A DNA stretch of 47,533 nucleotides from Caulobacteraceae bacterium (GTDB taxonomy: Bacteria; Pseudomonadota; Alphaproteobacteria; Caulobacterales; Caulobacteraceae), in NCBI GenBank assembly GCA_028290905.1, contig JAQGIW010000002.1, forward strand, positions 1 to 47,533. The letters are read 5' to 3'. The notes under the pieces are model-generated. The model saw nothing but the letters and a program-made list of their open reading frames with translations, was not told the DNA's origin and searched no databases. Positions within the stretch are counted from its first letter, which is position 1; every line of letters starts with the position of its first letter. Positions 24,112 to 33,023 of the stretch are shown here, one piece after another. A program made the position numbers and the translations under genes.

Positions 24112-25212
24112 TCACTGGAGCGGCGAGATCGCCGTCCCTTCGCCGCGGCGCAGGAAATCCAGCACGGCCCTTTCCTCGGGCCGCAGCCCGTGCCGCGGCT
24201 CCCCTTGGGCGCCGGCGCCGGGCGCGAGATCCGGCGCCAGTTCCCCCCTCGTGTAGGCGTCGACGATGTGGGGATGGATATAGCTGGCACGGCACACCGT
24301 CGGCGTGTTTCCCAGGCGCGCCGCCACCTCCTTGACAACCTGGCGGATGGCCTTCGCGGCCTGCGTGTGGCTTTCGGCCGGGCCTGCCTCGGCCAAGGCC
24401 TTCGCGGCCAGCACCGTGGCCGCCCATGTGCGGAAGTCCTTCGCGGTGATGTCGCGGCCGCTGACCCGCTTCAGGTAGGCATTGACGTCGCAGGAGGTGA
24501 CGGCCTGCTGATGGCCGGCGTCGTCGAGATAGCCGAAGAGAGTTTGCCCGGGCAGATGCTGACAGGCGCGGACGATCTTGGCCACCCTGCGGTCCCGCAC
24601 GTCGAGGCGCCAGACCTTGCCGCTCTTACCCGTGAACTGAAACCGAAGCGCGGTTCCCTCGACCCGCACGTGGTCGCCCTGGAGGGTGGTGAGACCGTAG
24701 CTGTGATTCTCCCTCTCGTAGGCGCGGTTGCCCACCCGGATCATCGTCGTCTCCAGCAACTGCACCACCGTCGCCAGCACCTTCTCGCGGCCCAGTCCAT
24801 GCGCGCTCATGTCCAGCGCCACGCGCTCGCGGATCGACGGCAGCGCCTCGGCGAACGTCACCAGATGCTCGAACTTGGCCCCCTCCCGCATGTGCCGAAA
24901 TTCGGGGTGATAGCGGTATTGCCTTCGACCGCGGGCGTCGAAGCCGATCGCCTGGAGGTGGCCTTGCGGCCGCGCGCAGATCCACACGTTCCGCCAGGCG
25001 GGCGGTATCGCCAGGGCCCGGATCCGCGCAATGACTTCTGCGTCTGTGATGCGGCGCTGATCAGGATCCAGATAGACGAAGCCCCTCCCCGCGCGCCGGC
25101 GAGCAATTCCCGGTTCATCGCTGGACACATAGGTGAGGCCCGGAGTGAGGGCCGGCGCCTCCTCCGGCTGACACTGGACTACGGTGAGACCCAGCTCGAT
25201 GTCCTTCGCCAT
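24112..25212 (-). CDS. DNA topoisomerase IB
   Basis: 366 residues of the poxvirus/bacterial topoisomerase IB type: ITDAEVIARIRALAIPPAWRNVWI, GRRQYRYHPEFRHMRE, catalytic Arg/Lys region IRVGNRAYERENHSYGLTTL, KDFRTWAATV, and the nucleophile Tyr in CRASYIHPHIVDAY. It nicks one DNA strand through a 3'-phosphotyrosine and relaxes supercoils. The start at 25212 follows AAAGGGTC; a frame open to 25269 would start upstream of the promoter site at 25238-25262. In alphaproteobacteria this gene often belongs to the general stress regulon, which fits here. Confidence 0.92.
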   Translation of the reverse strand: MAKDIELGLTVVQCQPEEAPALTPGLTYVSSDEPGIARRRAGRGFVYLDPDQRRITDAEVIARIRALAIPPAWRNVWICARPQGHLQAIGFDARGRRQYRYHPEFRHMREGAKFEHLVTFAEALPSIRERVALDMSAHGLGREKVLATVVQLLETTMIRVGNRAYERENHSYGLTTLQGDHVRVEGTALRFQFTGKSGKVWRLDVRDRRVAKIVRACQHLPGQTLFGYLDDAGHQQAVTSCDVNAYLKRVSGRDITAKDFRTWAATVLAAKALAEAGPAESHTQAAKAIRQVVKEVAARLGNTPTVCRASYIHPHIVDAYTRGELAPDLAPGAGAQGEPRHGLRPEERAVLDFLRRGEGTAISPLQ

Positions 25213-25237
25213 GAATGACCCTTTGTCCTTCGCCGCG

Positions 25238-25262
25238 AACACGCGACGCGGCAAAGTGTTCC
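25238..25262 (-). promoter_or_regulatory. EcfG-type promoter of topoisomerase IB
   Basis: Minus strand GGAAC (25262-25258), 16 bases, TGTT (25241-25238); only the weakly conserved first base of CGTT differs. It is 26 bases before the ATG. Confidence 0.62.
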
Positions 25263-25349
25263 GGGTCAATCGACCGGGAACCCCCCGGCGCGAGAGGGAT
25301 TTTGGTCAGGCCGCGACACTTCGCGGCGATCACCAGATCCGAGGGACTC

Positions 25350-25895
25350 ATGCCCAGCTCACCGACAGCCCACTCGAAATCGACCGCCCGCGCGAAGACC
25401 GCCAAAGCTCGGCGTACACGGCGCACGGGAGCCCGCGATCCGCTCGCCATCACCCTGTTGAAGAAGGATCATCGGCAGGTGGAGAGTTGGTTCGACGAGT
25501 ACGAACAACTCGAATCCGAAGCGGAGAAGCGTAACCTATTCGACAGGATCGCCCTGGCGCTCAAGGTGCATACGCAGATCGAGGAAGAGATATTCTACCC
25601 TGAGGAGCGCGGCGAAGTTGACGATGATCTTCTCGACGAGGCCTATGTCGAGCACGACGGAGCGAAGAAACTTATCGCCGAGATCGAGGCGATGCAGCCA
25701 TCGGACGAGTTCTATGACGCCAAGGTGAAAGTGCTGGGAGAATACATCAAGCACCATGTACGTGAGGAAGAGCAGCCCGGCGGAATATTCAACCAGGCGA
25801 AAAAGGGCAGCGAGGATCTCGACGACGCCGGCCGCCGCATGGAGGCGCGCAAGGCGGAACTCATGTCGCAGATGGGGGCCCGCCAGACGAACTGA
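25350..25895 (+). CDS. Hemerythrin HHE domain protein
   Basis: 181 residues. A basic, Ala/Thr-rich N-terminal arm of about 35 residues precedes a hemerythrin HHE domain. Iron-ligand motifs are seen: KKDHRQVESWFDEYE, KVHTQIEEEIFYPE, EHDGAKKLIAEIEA and IKHHVREEEQ. Such proteins bind a di-iron site for O2, NO or redox sensing. The start has GAGGG five bases upstream. GGAAC at 25277 is followed by a poor -10 (GATT after 16 bases), so EcfG control is possible but not supported. It is divergent from topoisomerase IB. Confidence 0.88.
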   Translation: MPSSPTAHSKSTARAKTAKARRTRRTGARDPLAITLLKKDHRQVESWFDEYEQLESEAEKRNLFDRIALALKVHTQIEEEIFYPEERGEVDDDLLDEAYVEHDGAKKLIAEIEAMQPSDEFYDAKVKVLGEYIKHHVREEEQPGGIFNQAKKGSEDLDDAGRRMEARKAELMSQMGARQTN

Positions 25896-26149
25896 GCCCC
25901 GCGCCGCGCTCAGCCCCGGCGGTCGCCTGGACTGCCACCTCGTCGCCCGCCTGCCGGCGGGCGCGAGTTTGTGATCGAAGGCGGCGCATCCGGGCCGGAC
26001 TGATCGAGGTCGCAATCCTTCGCCTGCAGTCAGGCGCGATGCGGAGCTGATCCGGCGCGCGCGCTGCCAGTTGGCGCTCCAAGCCGCGATGGTTGGAGCC
26101 GAGGGTCGTCTCGCGCATTAAACGAGCTTGGCCCCGGAGGAAGCACCGC

Positions 26150-27613
26150 TTGCTATTGGAAAAAGGAAGTCGATGCTGGAGGGTCGCCACGGCGGGTCGG
26201 GCGACCGTGCTCATCGACACCCAGGCCTACTACGACGCCGCCATGGATGCGATGACCAGGGCGCGACGATCGATCCATTTCCTGAACTGGGCCTTCGAGC
26301 CGGACACCCGACTCCGCCCCACGCCGGGCCGGGTGAAGCGCGGCGTGGAAGGGATTGCCCATTTTCTCAAGGAGCTGGCGGAAGCCGAGCCGGAGCTGGA
26401 CATCCGCATCCTCTGCTGGCAGTCGGCCCTGCCTGTGGCGGCGACTCAGAAGTTCTTCCCCATCGTGGATCGCGGAGTCTTCGCCGGCAGCCGGGTCAAG
26501 TTCGTACTCGACGGAGCCTGTCCGCAAGGCGCCTGCCACCACCAGAAAGTTATCGTGGTGGATGACGCGGTCGCCTTCTGCGGCGGCGCGGACATCGGAC
26601 AGGATCGGTGGGACACCTCACGTCACCTGGACGACGACCCGCGCAGGGAACGAACGCGCCACCGTGGGCGATACTACGCCAATCGCCACGAGGTCATGGC
26701 CCTGGTGGACGGACCGGCCGCCTCGGCCCTGGGCGAGCTCTTTCGGCGACGCTGGCGACGCTGCACCGGCGAGGCCCTCGAACCGCCGCCGCCCTCGCCG
26801 CCCACCGCCTGGCCATCCGGAGTCGAGCCCCTCTTCGAGACTGCCCGGGTGGGCCTGTCACGCACCGAACCCGCGTGGCGAGGCGCGCCCGAGGTCCGCG
26901 AGTGCGAGGCGCTCCACCTGGCCGGCATCGCCGCGGCGAAGTCCTGCATCTATATGGAAAACCAGTACTTCACTTCCGAACTGATGGCGCGCGCGCTGGC
27001 GGCGCGCCTCGGCGAGCCGGACGGACCGGATGTGGTCCTGGTCTCGACGACCCGGTCGCCCAGCTATTTCGACCAGAACACCATGGACCCGACCCGGGCT
27101 CGGTTCATCGAGCGGCTGAGGGCGGCGGACCGGTTCGGGCGGTTCCAGATTTACAGTCCGGTCACGGCGCTCGGGCGCGACATCATCGTGCACGCCAAGG
27201 TAACCATCATCGACGACGTTCTGGTGCGTATCGGCTCCGCCAACATGAACAACCGCTCGTTCGGCTTCGACACCGAGTGCGATCTTTCCATCGAGGCTGA
27301 CGGCCCGACAGCGGAAAGCCAACGCGCGACGATCACCCGATTGCGGACCGACGTACTCGCCCACTGGCTGGGCTGCGCCGGCGCGGTCATCGATGACGCG
27401 ATCGCCAGGGAAGGCGGCGTTTTTCGCGCCGTGGAGTCGCTGCGCGAGTCCGGCCTCCGCCGCCTTCAGCCGATCACGCCCAAGCCGCTGCCTCCGCCGG
27501 CGGCGATGATCGCCCACTGGCACATCGGCGATCCGATGGGACCCACCGACTCCTTCAGGCCATGGAAGCGCCGCGACGCGATCGAGCGCGAATGCCGCTC
27601 CGCCGAGGTCTGA
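26150..27613 (+). CDS. Phospholipase D-like / cardiolipin synthase-type protein
   Basis: 487 residues with two HKD motifs: HHQKVIVVDD followed by FCGGADIGQDRWD, and HAKVTIIDD followed by GSANMNNRSFGFDTECD. That is the PLD superfamily layout for transphosphatidylation or phosphodiester cleavage. TFTSEL-like and TTRSPSYFDQNTMDPTR segments are typical of the bacterial stress-associated PLD clade. The start is TTG at 26150 with GGAGG nine bases upstream; a TTG at 26093 is in frame without a ribosome site. It is convergent with the EEP gene, nine bases between stops. Region 25896-26149 holds nothing else I recognise. Confidence 0.88.
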   Translation: MLLEKGSRCWRVATAGRATVLIDTQAYYDAAMDAMTRARRSIHFLNWAFEPDTRLRPTPGRVKRGVEGIAHFLKELAEAEPELDIRILCWQSALPVAATQKFFPIVDRGVFAGSRVKFVLDGACPQGACHHQKVIVVDDAVAFCGGADIGQDRWDTSRHLDDDPRRERTRHRGRYYANRHEVMALVDGPAASALGELFRRRWRRCTGEALEPPPPSPPTAWPSGVEPLFETARVGLSRTEPAWRGAPEVRECEALHLAGIAAAKSCIYMENQYFTSELMARALAARLGEPDGPDVVLVSTTRSPSYFDQNTMDPTRARFIERLRAADRFGRFQIYSPVTALGRDIIVHAKVTIIDDVLVRIGSANMNNRSFGFDTECDLSIEADGPTAESQRATITRLRTDVLAHWLGCAGAVIDDAIAREGGVFRAVESLRESGLRRLQPITPKPLPPPAAMIAHWHIGDPMGPTDSFRPWKRRDAIERECRSAEV

Positions 27614-27622
27614 TCCAAGCTC

Positions 27623-28360
27623 TCAGGACCGGTCGAGACGGAAATCCACGATCAGCGGGACGTGGTCCGAGGCCGTTCGCGAGAGGGGGTCCAGGGCGGT
27701 CCTGGCGGACTGGATCCGGATCCCCGGGCTGACGAACACATGGTCGATGGCCAGGATCGGCATGCGCGAGGGAAAGGTGGGGAGGGCGCGCGCGAACGGC
27801 GCCGCGCGACGCGCATCGGTCAGGCTCGAGGCGAGGGTGCGGTAGGCCGCCGCCAAGGGCGTGGCGTTGAAGTCGCCGACCAGCATCAGCGGGTTAGCCC
27901 TCTGTTCGCCGCCGAGCCATTCCCGCCCCGCCAGGGCCAGCGCCTGAGCCCGCTGCTCGCGTGGGACGAGGCCCAGGTGGGTGTTGATCACCTGGAGCTC
28001 CACACCGTCGATATCGATCGCCACCCAGAGGGCGCCGCGCGGCTCGAGGCGCGGGAATCGGGGGTCCCCAGGGAGCGGTCCGGTCTTGACCAGCCGCTCT
28101 GGCCGGATGGTGAGCAGGGCGTCGCCGTAGAGCTCGGATTCCACCCTCACGTTGGCGTGGAAGTGGAAGGCCATGCCAAGTCGCTGAGCCAGGCGTTCGG
28201 CCTGGTCGACACCGCCGGTGCGGGCGCGTCCGACATCGACCTCCTGGAGGGCGACGATGTCGGGTGATTGGGCGGCGATGACTTCCGCCACCCTCGCAAC
28301 GTCCAGCTTGCCATCGACCCCGACACAGCGGTGCACATTGTAGGTGAGCAGGCGGGCCAC
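27623..28360 (-). CDS. Endonuclease/exonuclease/phosphatase family protein
   Basis: 245 residues of the EEP fold (PF03372): RLLTYNVHRCVG, ALQEVDVGRAR, INTHLGLVPREQR, LVGDFNATP, IDHVFVSPG and SDHVPLIVDF supply the Asn, Glu, His and Asp residues of the two-metal site. The substrate may be a nucleic acid, an inositol phosphate or a lipid headgroup. GTG start with AAAGGA upstream. Pairing of PLD and EEP genes is common in proteobacteria, though usually in one operon; here they converge. Confidence 0.88.
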   Translation of the reverse strand: MARLLTYNVHRCVGVDGKLDVARVAEVIAAQSPDIVALQEVDVGRARTGGVDQAERLAQRLGMAFHFHANVRVESELYGDALLTIRPERLVKTGPLPGDPRFPRLEPRGALWVAIDIDGVELQVINTHLGLVPREQRAQALALAGREWLGGEQRANPLMLVGDFNATPLAAAYRTLASSLTDARRAAPFARALPTFPSRMPILAIDHVFVSPGIRIQSARTALDPLSRTASDHVPLIVDFRLDRS

Positions 28361-28544
28361 GTGGCGTCCTTTGCCGAACCCCCGGGGTTGGCGCAACCGT
28401 CTCTCCTGGACTGCGTCGCAAACACCCGCCCGGCGCCCGTTCTGCGGCGAGGCCGAATCGAAATGCGTGATGCATGATGGACAATGGTCCCCGTTCTGCG
28501 CCAATTACGCCCATGAGCCGCCCTCCCCGCCTGTGTTTTCGACC

Positions 28545-29627
28545 ATGAGCGGTGATCGGGACGAGACGCGTGTCGAGACCCTGCTCGACACGCCCGACCT
28601 CGCCGACGCCCTGGGCAGCGACCGGTTCAAGCAGTTCCTGGATCACGTGCCGGTGGGTGTCGCCGTCGCCGAACTCGGCCCGACCGAGCGGGTCGTCTAC
28701 GCCAATCCCGAATTCGAACGGCTCACCGGCGTTCCGATCGCCGAGATCGGCGGAGGGGGCTGGGAAATCCTGAGCGAGGCCAAGGACGACGACGGCCGCT
28801 CGCTGACCGCGGCAGTTACACAGGCCAGCGATTACATCGGCGCCTTCAGGGCCGAGCCGTCCGGCGAGCCCATCCGCCTCGACGTCTGGTCCAACGTCAT
28901 CGAAGATGACGACGGCGCCGCCGTCTTCCGCCTGGTGGCGCTGGTGGCCAGGACCTCGCGTGACGAAGAAGGCGATCAGGTTCTGGATAGCCAGGTCGCC
29001 GCCAAGGACCAGCAGCTTCGCGAGCTGCAGCACCGGGTGAAGAACAACCTGCAGCTGATCACGTCCCTGATCCGCTTCGAAGCGCGCGGCTTGCCCGAGG
29101 AGGCCGGTGGCGAGCGCTTCGACAGGCTTGCCGGGCGCGTCGGGGTGCTGTCCCTGCTCTACCACTCGCTCATGGAGACCGAGACCGCCGACAGGGTGGA
29201 TCTGGGAGTCTACCTCAGCCAGGTCGCCTCGGCGGCCATGCGCGCCCAGGCCACCGAAGGCATACACCTCGACCTCCAGGTCGACACCTTGCCGGTCTCG
29301 GTCAACGTCGCGATGCCGACGGGGCTCGTTGTCAACGAACTGCTCACCAACGCCCTGAAGCACGCTTTTCCCGGCCGGGAAGGCGGAACGATCCAACTGC
29401 AAGGCCTCATCGAGCCGGCGGGCTGGCGCGTGGTGGTCGCCGACGACGGCGTCGGCCTGCCGCCGGACTCGGTCTGGCCGACGGCCGGCACCCTGCCAGC
29501 CCTGTTCGTCCGATCCTTGCAGCAGAACGCCCATGCGACGATCGAGGTGGCCTCGCAACCCGGACGCGGCGTGCGTGCGGAAATCCTGTTTTCCCGCGCC
29601 GACGCCGCCCCCACCGAGATGGCTTGA
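28545..29627 (+). CDS. Cytoplasmic PAS-HisKA_2 sensor histidine kinase
   Basis: About 360 residues. PAS domain at 25-145 (FLDHVPVGVAVAELGPTERVVYANPEFERLTG). HisKA_2 dimerisation box with phospho-His in LRELQHRVKNNLQLITSLIR. ATPase domain with NELLTNALKHAFPG (N box), VADDGVGLP (G1) and GRGVRAEI. No membrane helix. PhyK and other PhyR-feeding kinases are HisKA_2/HWE kinases, so this is a candidate input for PhyR or the single-domain receivers; location in the island supports but does not prove that. The start is uncertain: ATG 28545 is where sequence becomes family-like, but no clear ribosome site precedes it. Confidence 0.87.
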   Translation: MSGDRDETRVETLLDTPDLADALGSDRFKQFLDHVPVGVAVAELGPTERVVYANPEFERLTGVPIAEIGGGGWEILSEAKDDDGRSLTAAVTQASDYIGAFRAEPSGEPIRLDVWSNVIEDDDGAAVFRLVALVARTSRDEEGDQVLDSQVAAKDQQLRELQHRVKNNLQLITSLIRFEARGLPEEAGGERFDRLAGRVGVLSLLYHSLMETETADRVDLGVYLSQVASAAMRAQATEGIHLDLQVDTLPVSVNVAMPTGLVVNELLTNALKHAFPGREGGTIQLQGLIEPAGWRVVVADDGVGLPPDSVWPTAGTLPALFVRSLQQNAHATIEVASQPGRGVRAEILFSRADAAPTEMA

Positions 29628-29796
29628 GCCCTCACGCCAGCAGTTTCCGCCATGGATCCGTTCCGGCGTTCGTCCGGCGAATCGCGCCACTGTTCAGTCA
29701 CCGAAGGTGAGGCCGATCATGGTTGAGCATCACGCCGGGACCAGGGTGCTGTTCGTCTGCGTGTCGAAGCTCGAATTGCCCGCCCAGCCTTGAGCG

Positions 29797-30228
29797 TCAG
29801 GCCTTCAGCGCGCGCATCCGGTCGATCGCCGCTTCGAGGCGCTCGCGATTCGTCGCCAGCACCTCTCGCACGTCGGGAGGCGCCTCCTCGGACTTCAGGA
29901 CATCGTCGTAGCGAGCAAGGTTGTGCTTCTCGGCCTCGATGAGGGCCGGGACGACGCCTTCGCCCAGGGCGCCGAATAGCGAGCGCACGCTCATCACCGT
30001 GCGGTTGACGGCGGCCATGAACGAGCCGTCCTCACCCACCGGCGCCCCCGACCGCTGCAGAATGTGCGAGAGGTCGTCGGCGTTCTTGGTGTGCACGGCG
30101 ATCAGCTCCTGAAACAGGGGCCTGGTATCGCGGCCCTCGGCGTCGTCGCGCGCTTCCTCATAGCCGCTGCGCGCATCGATGGCCGCCGTGTGCAGCGCCT
30201 TGAGATCCTCGAGAAGGTCGTGGCTCAT
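29797..30228 (-). CDS. PA2169/DUF2383 four-helix-bundle protein
   Basis: 143 residues, all helical: LLEDLKALHTAAIDARSGYEEA, LFQELIAVHTKNADDLSHIL, FMAAVNRTVMSVRSLFGAL and LARYDDVLKSEEAPPDVREVL. This is the PA2169 (DUF2383) pattern, a ferritin-like bundle related to rubrerythrin-type proteins and found in stress clusters. It starts 13 bases after the stop of the split-barrel gene, so the two form an operon. Confidence 0.88.
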   Translation of the reverse strand: MSHDLLEDLKALHTAAIDARSGYEEARDDAEGRDTRPLFQELIAVHTKNADDLSHILQRSGAPVGEDGSFMAAVNRTVMSVRSLFGALGEGVVPALIEAEKHNLARYDDVLKSEEAPPDVREVLATNRERLEAAIDRMRALKA

Positions 30229-30241
30229 CGAGGCCGCCTCG

Positions 30242-30745
30242 TCACGGGAAAGTCAGGCGAACGTGGCCGCCCACGTCGGGCGTGGATCCGATCAGATTGG
30301 CCTTGGCCATCTCCCAGCCGAACTTCAGCATGCCGGCGTCGGACACCCAGACGTCGGCGTCCTCGCAGGTGAGGCAGAGCAGCACCAGGTTGGGGTCGTC
30401 CTTGCCCTTGGGAAACCAGGCGGCCACCGCCGGGCTCCAGAACTTGTCGCGGTGCAGGGTGTCGGACGTCGTGCGGAGCTCGCCGCGAATGCAGGCCTGG
30501 AGTTCCTGGTCCTTGGCCATGACGATCAGCATCGCCGGAGCGCCCCGTTCGCCCACTCCGGCGAGGTCGCCGCCCCGGCTGGTATAGAACCAGACCTTTC
30601 CCGACTCCGGTTCGGCGAAGGCCGTCATCGGAACGAAGTGTCCACGGGGAACGTGGCCCGCGCCCAGCATGCCGCAACGGCTCTTCTCCAGCTCCCGCCA
30701 GAGTTCCTTTTCCACCGCGGCCCGGTCGCGGGTGTCCGTTGTCAT
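30242..30745 (-). CDS. Pyridoxamine 5'-phosphate oxidase-like general stress protein (GSP26 type)
   Basis: 167 residues of the flavin split-barrel fold: HFVPMTAFAEPESGKVWFYTSRGGD, MLIVMAKDQELQACIRGELR, KFWSPAVAAWFPKGKDDPNLVLL. The match is to the general stress protein 26 subgroup, whose members bind FMN, FAD or F420. The start at 30745 has AGGAGT nine bases upstream; a start at 30763 is in frame. It is first in a unit with the DUF2383 gene. No EcfG site is evident directly upstream. Confidence 0.87.
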   Translation of the reverse strand: MTTDTRDRAAVEKELWRELEKSRCGMLGAGHVPRGHFVPMTAFAEPESGKVWFYTSRGGDLAGVGERGAPAMLIVMAKDQELQACIRGELRTTSDTLHRDKFWSPAVAAWFPKGKDDPNLVLLCLTCEDADVWVSDAGMLKFGWEMAKANLIGSTPDVGGHVRLTFP

Positions 30746-30796
30746 CGGTCGATACTCCTGCATGAATCGCGAACGGCCGGACGGGGCCGGGGTCGA

Positions 30797-31117
30797 TCAG
30801 TCCGAGCCCGGCGAGGTCGAAACCGGATCGCTCGCGGGAAAGCTTTCCTTGAGGCGATCGTCCAGCCTGGCGTCAGGGGGATTCTCCCCACTGCGGCGCG
30901 ACCCCTTTTCGGGCTCGTGCACATCGCCGGCCGCCGTGGATCGGCGGGCTGCTTCAAGGTCACCTGCCTCGGGACCATCGAGCGCGTCGGCAGCTTCGCG
31001 GGCCTTCTGCTCCACCGGCCCCTCCTTCACGAAGGCCTCCTCGGCCCTCCGGAATCGACGGGCGGCCGCATAGTTGCCTTCGCCCTGCATGCCATCGTCA
31101 GAGGGGTTCTTGGACAT
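30797..31117 (-). CDS. Small acidic stress-cluster protein with SFPASDP tail
   Basis: 106 residues, hydrophilic, predicted largely disordered or helical. The N-terminal half NYAAARRFRRAEEAFVKEGP resembles small proteins of alphaproteobacterial stress clusters. The C-terminal RLDDRLKESFPASDPVST is a recurring motif in such proteins. Biochemistry is unknown. The start at 31117 is preceded by CGGAG about ten bases away. It lies between the split-barrel gene and SemiSWEET on the same strand; 31118-31320 holds no gene I can support. Confidence 0.75.
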   Translation of the reverse strand: MSKNPSDDGMQGEGNYAAARRFRRAEEAFVKEGPVEQKAREAADALDGPEAGDLEAARRSTAAGDVHEPEKGSRRSGENPPDARLDDRLKESFPASDPVSTSPGSD

Positions 31118-31320
31118 CGAATACGCTCCGTTTGAAGTTCGACAGCGGCCTGGATTGGCCGACTCTCCTGATGGCGGCGGCCGCCTCGGGACTTGCGCGA
31201 GGTTCCGCATGGAAGCGGTCCTGGGGCGCCATGGCCGTGACCTTCCGCACAACGGCGCGGCGCTTCCGGAACTGGCGAGACCCGTTTCTGAAAAACGCCT
31301 CAGCGTTGGAAAGGATGCGC

Positions 31321-31608
31321 TCAGGCCCGACCCTTGCGGTCCAGGCGCAGCTTGAGGACCAGGATGGCTCCCGACATCACCAGGCACACGGCGTTGGAGA
31401 CCGCGATGGGCCACTGGCCGATCACCAGTCCATAGCTCAGCCAGAGCGTGAAGCCTGTCACCGTGACCAGGTACATGCGAAGGGACACCGAACTGGCGTC
31501 CTTCTCGCGCCAGATCTTGATGAGTTGCGGCGCGAAACTGACCATCGAGCAGACGGCCGCGGCGGAGCCGAGGCCGTCGATCAGGAGCCGGCCGCCGTTC
31601 GCCGTCAC
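31321..31608 (-). CDS. SemiSWEET-type (PQ-loop) transporter
   Basis: 95 residues with three membrane helices: LIDGLGSAAAVCSMVSFAPQ with the PQ motif, MYLVTVTGFTLWLSYGLVIG, and PIAVSNAVCLVMSGAILVLKL. Bacterial SemiSWEETs dimerise to move sugars. The start is taken as GTG 31608, whose GTGA overlaps the stop of the upstream glycine-zipper gene, implying translational coupling. The substrate is unknown. Confidence 0.85.
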   Translation of the reverse strand: MTANGGRLLIDGLGSAAAVCSMVSFAPQLIKIWREKDASSVSLRMYLVTVTGFTLWLSYGLVIGQWPIAVSNAVCLVMSGAILVLKLRLDRKGRA

Positions 31609-31814
31609 CGGTAGTGGCGGGCGGACTTGCGGTGCGCCATGTGGTGGCCGATCACGCAGCCGGCGGCGGCGCCGGCCAAGGCGTGATGCCCGGCGAAGTG
31701 ACCGGCCACGCCGCCGACCACCGCGCCCTTGATGCAACCCCGGGCGTCGGCCGCGCCCGCGCCGCCCATCAGAAGCGAGAAGCCGAGGGCGCCGGCGAGC
31801 AGAGTCCTGATCAT
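31605..31814 (-). CDS. Small exported glycine-zipper protein
   Basis: 69 residues. A signal peptide (LLAGALGFSLLMGGAGAADA) is followed by CIKGAVVGGVAGHFAGHHALAGAAAGCVIGHHMAHRK, a glycine-zipper segment bracketed by two cysteines and rich in histidine. The basic tail ends RHYR. The start has AAGGGAAA. It overlaps the SemiSWEET start by four bases. Likely a small envelope stress protein. Confidence 0.8.
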   Translation of the reverse strand: MIRTLLAGALGFSLLMGGAGAADARGCIKGAVVGGVAGHFAGHHALAGAAAGCVIGHHMAHRKSARHYR

Positions 31815-31889
31815 GATGCGTTTCCCTTGTGTCACGGTGTGTGGGCCGCCCGCATCCATAACCCGCGAGGCGGCCAAGGTCAGCCCAGC

Positions 31890-32555
31890 TTAGCCGAGTC
31901 GGCGGTCGCCGACGCGGTCGGAGTCGAAGTCGCGGCCCGTCACCGGCGCCGTGGCGTCGAACGCCGACCAGCCCTCGGCGCGATAGGCCGAGCGGCGCTG
32001 GGTGACGTCCACGGTGTTGGCCGCATTGAGGATTGATTCGACCTCGTTCGACTTACTGTCGTCGACACGCACGCTGACCACCGCGCCGCCGCGCCGCACG
32101 CTCTCGGCATAGACATGGGCGTCCTCTTCGCTGACCCCGGCGTGGGTCAGGGCGCCGATGATGCCGCCGGCCGCTCCGCCTGCGGCGGCGCCCGCCGCCG
32201 CGCCCACGGCCGTGGAGACCAGCCAGCCGGCCGCCACCACGGGCCCCAGGCCCGGAATGGCGAGCAGGCCGACGCCCGCGGCCAGGCCGCCAACGCCGCC
32301 GAGCAGGCCGCCGATCCCCGCGCCCTTGGAGGCGTCATGGCCCGCTTCGCTCGCCCGCTCGTCCGCCCGGACGTCACGATCTCCAACGTCACGATCTCTG
32401 GCCAGGGCAGGGTCGCCGGCGCGGTCCCGGACATCGGCCGGCGCGCTGGCGACGACGCTGATGTCGGAGTCGAGGATGCCAAACGCCCTCAGGTCCTCGA
32501 CGGCCTTCTGGGCCTCCGCGTAGTTGTCGAACAGTTTCGTGATGGTCTTGGTCAT
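31890..32555 (-). CDS. YflT/GSP17M-like general stress protein with glycine-rich membrane segment
   Basis: 221 residues. The N-terminal domain TKLFDNYAEAQKAVEDLRAFGILDSDISVV matches the heat-induced YflT/GSP17M fold. A glycine/alanine-rich membrane-like segment spans about 80-140 (GIGGLLGGVGGLAAGVGLLAIPG, then VGAAAGAAAGGAAGGIIGAL). HVYAESVRRGGAVVSVRVD and a C-terminal tail follow. It lies 35 bases after the lipoprotein gene, so the EcfG-type promoter at 33024-33049 may serve both. The function is unknown beyond stress association. Confidence 0.85.
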   Translation of the reverse strand: MTKTITKLFDNYAEAQKAVEDLRAFGILDSDISVVASAPADVRDRAGDPALARDRDVGDRDVRADERASEAGHDASKGAGIGGLLGGVGGLAAGVGLLAIPGLGPVVAAGWLVSTAVGAAAGAAAGGAAGGIIGALTHAGVSEEDAHVYAESVRRGGAVVSVRVDDSKSNEVESILNAANTVDVTQRRSAYRAEGWSAFDATAPVTGRDFDSDRVGDRRLG

Positions 32556-32590
32556 GTTTCAGGTCTTTCGGAACAATGGGTTGAGAGCGG

Positions 32591-32992
32591 CTACTGGCTG
32601 GAAATGTCGCCCTTGAAGTCGACGGAGACCGAGGAGGTCTTGCCGCCCCTGCTGGCCGTGCCGTGCCACACACCGCTGGAATCCTGCGTCATGCCGGTCA
32701 CGTTGGTGTAGCCGGCGTTGCGGAGGTGTTCCTTCGCCTGAGCCTCGGTGAACGAATTGGCGCCGGCGGAGGGCGGAGCTCCGGTCTCCTGGTGAGCCGG
32801 TTTGACCGCGGCGTTCCCCATGTTGGAGGCGTCCGCCTGAGCTGGGGGTGGGGCCTGCGTCTGGGTCGGACCGGAGTCCGCAGGCGCGGCCGGGGCGGGA
32901 TTGGAGGCTTGAGTGGTGTCGGGCGACTGGGTCGCCGGCTTCGAGCAGGCGGCGAGCGAAAGCACCGCCAGTGTGGCTAGGGCAATGCGCAT
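32591..32992 (-). CDS. Lipoprotein with C-terminal PepSY-like/BON-like small domain
   Basis: 133 residues. Signal peptide with lipobox LSLAAC (Cys 16). A Pro/Ala/Thr-rich linker of about 65 residues is followed by NSFTEAQAKEHLRNAGYTNVTGMTQDSSGVWHGTA and SVSVDFKGDISSQ, a compact alpha-beta unit like PepSY-type repeats. It is likely anchored in the inner leaflet of the outer membrane. The start has AAAGGA upstream and an EcfG-type promoter with its -10 element 32 bases away. Confidence 0.82.
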   Translation of the reverse strand: MRIALATLAVLSLAACSKPATQSPDTTQASNPAPAAPADSGPTQTQAPPPAQADASNMGNAAVKPAHQETGAPPSAGANSFTEAQAKEHLRNAGYTNVTGMTQDSSGVWHGTASRGGKTSSVSVDFKGDISSQ

Positions 32993-33023
32993 GGGAGTCC
33001 TTTCAGGATCTGGAGGCGCCATC

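Noticed and set aside
25277-25301. GGAAC upstream of the hemerythrin gene as an EcfG promoter
   Set aside because: The -10 position reads GATT, two mismatches from CGTT.
29719-29793. 24-codon frame after the histidine kinase gene
   Set aside because: Too short, no conservation evidence, no clear ribosome site; probably chance.
31132-31614. Plus-strand frame across the SemiSWEET gene
   Set aside because: Overlaps a well-supported membrane protein on the other strand and reads as low-quality arginine-rich sequence.
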